Shown: positions 61,008-64,000 of the stretch, one piece after another
How the letters are laid out: each line of letters opens with the position of its first letter
Numbering within the stretch: the first letter of the stretch is position 1
DNA from: Pararobbsia alpina_A
GTDB lineage: Bacteria > Pseudomonadota > Gammaproteobacteria > Burkholderiales > Burkholderiaceae
Assembly (NCBI RefSeq): GCF_965118125.1
Contig: NZ_OZ221287.1
Location: forward strand, 3,348,001 to 3,412,000
Direction of reading: 5' to 3'
Length of the DNA stretch: 64,000 nt
The notes under the pieces: generated by a model
Database searches by the model: none
Told to the model about the DNA's origin: nothing
What the model saw: the letters and a program-made list of their open reading frames with translations, nothing else
Position numbers and translations under genes: made by a program

Positions 61008-61907
61008 TTATTGGAAATTGCCGATGCGTCGGAGGTTCGCGAAGTTCAACCAGATGAAGAATGCGCGTCCGACAATATTCTTGTCGGGCACAAAACCCCA
61101 ATAGCGGCTGTCTTCGCTATTGTCGCGGTTGTCGCCCATCATGAAGTACTGACCCGGCGGCACCTTGCAGATCACACCCTCCGCGTTATACGTGCAGTTT
61201 TCACGGTACGGGAAATCCGACGCACCCATCACGAACGGCGGCACTTGCGGATTATTGAGGATCTCGTGCGTCTTCGGACCGAGTACTTCGGTGAACTGCT
61301 TGTTGAACGAAGCCGGTTCGCGCTCGTCGTCGAGGAATTCACCGTGCGGCGTTTCCGGAACCGGCTGACCATTGATCGTCAGGCGCTTGTTCTGATACGC
61401 CACCACGTCGCCCGGCACACCCACCACGCGCTTGATGAAGTCGACCGACTCATCCTTCGGGAAGCGGAACACCATCACGTCGCCGCGCTGCGGATCGCCG
61501 ATCGGAATGATCTTCTTGTCGATGATCGGCAAGCGAATGCCGTAGTCGAATTTGTTGACGAGAATAAAGTCGCCCACATAGAGCGTCGGCAACATCGAGC
61601 CCGAGGGGATCTTGAACGGCTCGACAACAAATGAGCGCAGCACGAACACGAGCAGAATGACCGGGAAGAAACTCGCCGTATATTCGAGCCACCACGGTTG
61701 ACGCAACGCGTCGTCGCGCAACTTCGCGCGCGTCGCAGCCGGGTTTTCGTCGGCGAAACGCTCGCCGATTTTCTGCTGTTGCCTTTCGAATTCCGCTACC
61801 GCCGCTTCTGCCTTTCTCCGGCGACCCGGCTCGAATACGAGCTTGTCGGCCACCCACGCGATACCGGTCAAAACGACCAGCACAAAAAGAATCAGCGCAA
61901 AATTCAT
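61008..61907 (-). CDS. lepB: Signal peptidase I
   Basis: The protein has 299 residues. Two membrane segments (3-20 and about 80-95) precede the periplasmic catalytic domain with the nucleophile Ser104 in IPSGSMLPTL, the general base Lys159 in DFIKRVVGVPGD and the C-terminal MGDNRDNSEDSRYWG. It cleaves signal peptides of exported proteins such as PstS above. It is 16 bases after lepA, the classic pair. Confidence 0.97.
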   Translation of the reverse strand: MNFALILFVLVVLTGIAWVADKLVFEPGRRRKAEAAVAEFERQQQKIGERFADENPAATRAKLRDDALRQPWWLEYTASFFPVILLVFVLRSFVVEPFKIPSGSMLPTLYVGDFILVNKFDYGIRLPIIDKKIIPIGDPQRGDVMVFRFPKDESVDFIKRVVGVPGDVVAYQNKRLTINGQPVPETPHGEFLDDEREPASFNKQFTEVLGPKTHEILNNPQVPPFVMGASDFPYRENCTYNAEGVICKVPPGQYFMMGDNRDNSEDSRYWGFVPDKNIVGRAFFIWLNFANLRRIGNFQ

Positions 61908-61923
61908 AAAAACGGTCCTGTCC

Positions 61924-63720
61924 TTATTTGTCTTCGACCTGGAGAATTGCGAGGAAAGCTTCCTGCGGAATTTCGACAGTACCGACCTGCTTCATTCGCT
62001 TCTTGCCGGCCTTCTGCTTTTCCAACAGTTTCTTCTTACGCGAGATATCGCCACCGTAACACTTCGCAAGCACGTTCTTGCGCAGTGCCTTGATGTTCTC
62101 GCGCGCAATGATATTGGCCCCGATCGCGGCTTGAATCGCGACATCGTACATCTGGCGCGGAATGATTTCCCGCATCTTCGCCGCAACCTGGCGTCCGCGT
62201 GACTGACTCGCCGAACGGTGAACGATGACCGACAGCGCATCGACCTTATCGCCGTTGATCATCATGTCGACCTTCACGACATCGGCGCTGCGATTTTCCT
62301 TGAATTCGTAATCCATCGACGCATAGCCACGCGACACCGACTTCAGCCGATCGAAGAAATCGAGCACGATTTCCGCCATCGGAATCTCATAGGTCAGCTG
62401 CACCTGGCGGCCGTGATACGACATGTTGATCTGCACGCCGCGTTTTTGCGTACACAGCGTGATCACCGAGCCGACGTACTCCTGCGGCATGAATAGATTG
62501 ACCGTGACGATCGGCTCGCGGATCTCTTCGATCTTCGAGACTTCAGGCATCTTCGACGGATTGTCGACCCGGACGATCGAGCCGTCGCGCTGAAGCACTT
62601 CGTAGATCACGGTCGGCGCCGTCGTGATCAGGTCCATGTCGAACTCGCGCTCGAGACGTTCCTGCACGATTTCCATATGCAGCAGACCGAGGAAGCCGCA
62701 GCGGAAGCCGAAGCCCAGCGCCTGCGACACTTCGGGCTCATACTGGAGCGACGCGTCGTTCAGGCGCAGCTTCTCGAGCGACTCGCGCAGCGCGTCGTAC
62801 TGATTCGCTTCAACCGGGTACAGCCCGGCAAACACCTGAGGCTTCACTTCCTTGAAGCCCGGCAGCGGCGCAGGCGCCTTCTTGCTGCCCGCGTGCGTGA
62901 CCGTATCGCCGACCTTCGCGGCATCGAGTTCCTTGATGCCCGAGATGATGAAGCCGACCTGGCCGGCTGACAGCGTCTCGAGATCGCGCGACTTCGGCGT
63001 GAACACGCCGATGTGCTCGACGAGATACTCGGCGTCGGTCGCCATCAGCTTGATCTTCTCCTTCGGGCGCAACGTACCGTTGACGATGCGCACAAGCATC
63101 ACGACGCCAACATAGTTGTCGAACCACGAATCGATGATCAGGGCCTGCAACGGCGCATCGGCGTCGCCCTTCGGCGGCGCGATCTTGGCGATCACGGCCT
63201 CGAGCACGTCTTCGACGCCGAGACCGGTCTTTGCGCTGCACTGGGTCGCATCGGTCGCGTCGATGCCGATGACGTCCTCGATTTCCTGCTTCGCGTTGTC
63301 GGGGTTGGCCGACGGCAAGTCAATCTTGTTGAGGACGGGCACGACTTCGACGCCGAGTTCGATCGCGGTGTAGCAGTTCGCGACGGTCTGCGCCTCGACG
63401 CCCTGGCTCGCGTCGACGACGAGCAGCGCGCCTTCGCACGCCGACAGGGAACGGCTGACTTCGTATGAGAAGTCGACGTGCCCCGGCGTGTCGATCAGGT
63501 TCAGGTTATAGACCTCGCCATTGCGCGCGCGATAGCTCAGCGCAGCGGTCTGGGCCTTGATCGTAATGCCGCGCTCGCGCTCGAGGTCCATCGAGTCGAG
63601 CACCTGGGCCTCCATCTCGCGATCGGACAGGCCGCCGCACAGCTGGATGATGCGATCTGCCAGCGTCGATTTGCCATGATCGATGTGCGCGATGATCGAG
63701 AAATTGCGGATATGGTCCAT
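61924..63720 (-). CDS. lepA: Elongation factor 4 (LepA)
   Basis: The protein has 598 residues. GTPase motifs AHIDHGKST, DTPGHVDF and NKIDLP open the chain, followed by EF-G-like domains and the LepA-specific C-terminal domain ending QKAGKKRMK. It acts on ribosomes during biogenesis and stress. No strong ribosome binding site precedes the ATG. An intrinsic terminator ends only 14 bases upstream, so transcription must start very close or read through. Confidence 0.97.
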   Translation of the reverse strand: MDHIRNFSIIAHIDHGKSTLADRIIQLCGGLSDREMEAQVLDSMDLERERGITIKAQTAALSYRARNGEVYNLNLIDTPGHVDFSYEVSRSLSACEGALLVVDASQGVEAQTVANCYTAIELGVEVVPVLNKIDLPSANPDNAKQEIEDVIGIDATDATQCSAKTGLGVEDVLEAVIAKIAPPKGDADAPLQALIIDSWFDNYVGVVMLVRIVNGTLRPKEKIKLMATDAEYLVEHIGVFTPKSRDLETLSAGQVGFIISGIKELDAAKVGDTVTHAGSKKAPAPLPGFKEVKPQVFAGLYPVEANQYDALRESLEKLRLNDASLQYEPEVSQALGFGFRCGFLGLLHMEIVQERLEREFDMDLITTAPTVIYEVLQRDGSIVRVDNPSKMPEVSKIEEIREPIVTVNLFMPQEYVGSVITLCTQKRGVQINMSYHGRQVQLTYEIPMAEIVLDFFDRLKSVSRGYASMDYEFKENRSADVVKVDMMINGDKVDALSVIVHRSASQSRGRQVAAKMREIIPRQMYDVAIQAAIGANIIARENIKALRKNVLAKCYGGDISRKKKLLEKQKAGKKRMKQVGTVEIPQEAFLAILQVEDK

Positions 63721-63734
63721 TCAGGCGGGTACAC

Positions 63735-63771
63735 AAAAAAGGCGCGCTCTGGAAAATGCGGAGCACGCCTT
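63735..63771 (-). terminator. Terminator directly before lepA
   Basis: On the minus strand AAGGCGTGCTC and GAGCGCGCCTT pair over 11 positions (one G-U) around an 11-base loop, followed by TTTTTT. It ends the glutaredoxin-like gene but lies 15 bases before the lepA ATG. Confidence 0.8.
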
Positions 63772-63813
63772 CAGGAAGAGGGTTGAGCACCCGGCATTTT
63801 AGCCGAAATCGAG

Positions 63814-64000
63814 TCAGCGCTGCCCGGAATCGGGGATTGAGGATGCGCCCGGCGTTTTGTCGGCGTCTCTTTGCCGGTACGCGTCGAGCGCGGCGACGAC
63901 GCGGTCATGATCCAGATGATAGTGGCAAAGCTCGATGCCGTCGGCCATCAGCACCGGCACCCGCTCGCCGTGCAGGGCCTCGAGCGCCGGATCGCTGTCG
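63814..64000 (-). CDS. Glutaredoxin-like (DUF836) protein, C-terminal part
   Basis: Only the last 61 residues are in the window; the gene continues past the right edge. Visible are RVPVLMADGIELCHYHLD, where the cis-Pro after V marks the thioredoxin fold, and a helix RVVAALDAYRQ, then a short polar tail. The CxxC or CxxS site would lie outside. In Burkholderiaceae a protein of this family normally precedes lepA, downstream of the rpoE-mucD region. Confidence 0.75.
   Translation of the reverse strand, partial: DSDPALEALHGERVPVLMADGIELCHYHLDHDRVVAALDAYRQRDADKTPGASSIPDSGQR

Noticed and set aside
1..64000. CRISPR arrays, rRNA genes, insertion sequences with transposase, known riboswitches
   Set aside because: None was seen; no regular repeat-spacer pattern, no transposase or integrase motifs and no rRNA sequence in the window.

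Overview
The window is high-GC betaproteobacterial DNA that looks like a Burkholderiaceae chromosome (Burkholderia, Paraburkholderia or Caballeronia). The evidence is gene order: ppx/ppk next to phoR-phoB-phoU-pstBACS, then glmM-folP-ftsH-rlmE, greA-carB-carA, pgsA-uvrC-earP-efp with Arg32 in EF-P, and nagZ-acpS-pdxJ-recO-era-rnc-lepB-lepA. RNase III, UvrC and RecO also carry long charged tails or inserts. The genus is inferred from synteny and was not tested by alignment.

Bases 1-7456 are accessory and end at the 3' end of a tRNA-Pro gene (7457-7533, minus), a common island insertion site. Genes there are short, mostly unrecognised, loosely spaced and mixed with fragments. The region holds a candidate small RNA with its own promoter and terminator (about 295-386), a TPR-like protein, a HigB/HigA-type toxin-antitoxin pair with a palindromic operator, a zinc-ribbon DUF4145-like protein, a DUF1488-like protein and a truncated terminase-like helix-turn-helix peptide. 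It also holds a four-gene cluster (4926-7301): an AbiU2-like HEPN protein, a small coiled-coil protein and a membrane-anchored helical protein in one minus-strand operon, divergent from a membrane-anchored winged-helix protein, with a 16-bp perfect palindrome in the shared promoter. This cluster is the best candidate for an undescribed system. No integrase is visible.

Bases 7534-32400 are core genome. They hold sixA and an OlsB-like acyltransferase, the polyphosphate pair ppx and ppk, and the complete phosphate regulon phoR-phoB-phoU-pstB-pstA-pstC-pstS (minus strand, led by two tandem Pho boxes before pstS). Next come glmM, folP, ftsH, rlmE, yhbY, a DUF4149 membrane protein, greA, and carB/carA. 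Together they handle phosphate sensing and storage, cell-wall and folate precursors, membrane protein quality control, ribosome maturation and carbamoyl phosphate supply.

Bases 32400-48500 carry mltD, gloB divergent from a methyltransferase gene, rnhA, dnaQ, tRNA-Val, two small genes, a GT4 glycosyltransferase, an ABC exporter, trehalose genes otsB-otsA, copper delivery proteins (SCO and PCuAC), tRNA-Cys, two identical tRNA-Gly genes and pgsA.

Bases 48500-64000 carry uvrC with two acidic inserts, earP and efp, a DUF1328 small membrane protein, an NtrC-like response regulator whose ATPase motifs are degenerate, nagZ-acpS-pdxJ-recO-era-rnc-lepB-lepA, and the C-terminal end of a glutaredoxin-like gene. 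A perfect 10-bp stem lies in the leader before rnc and may be an RNase III autoregulatory site.
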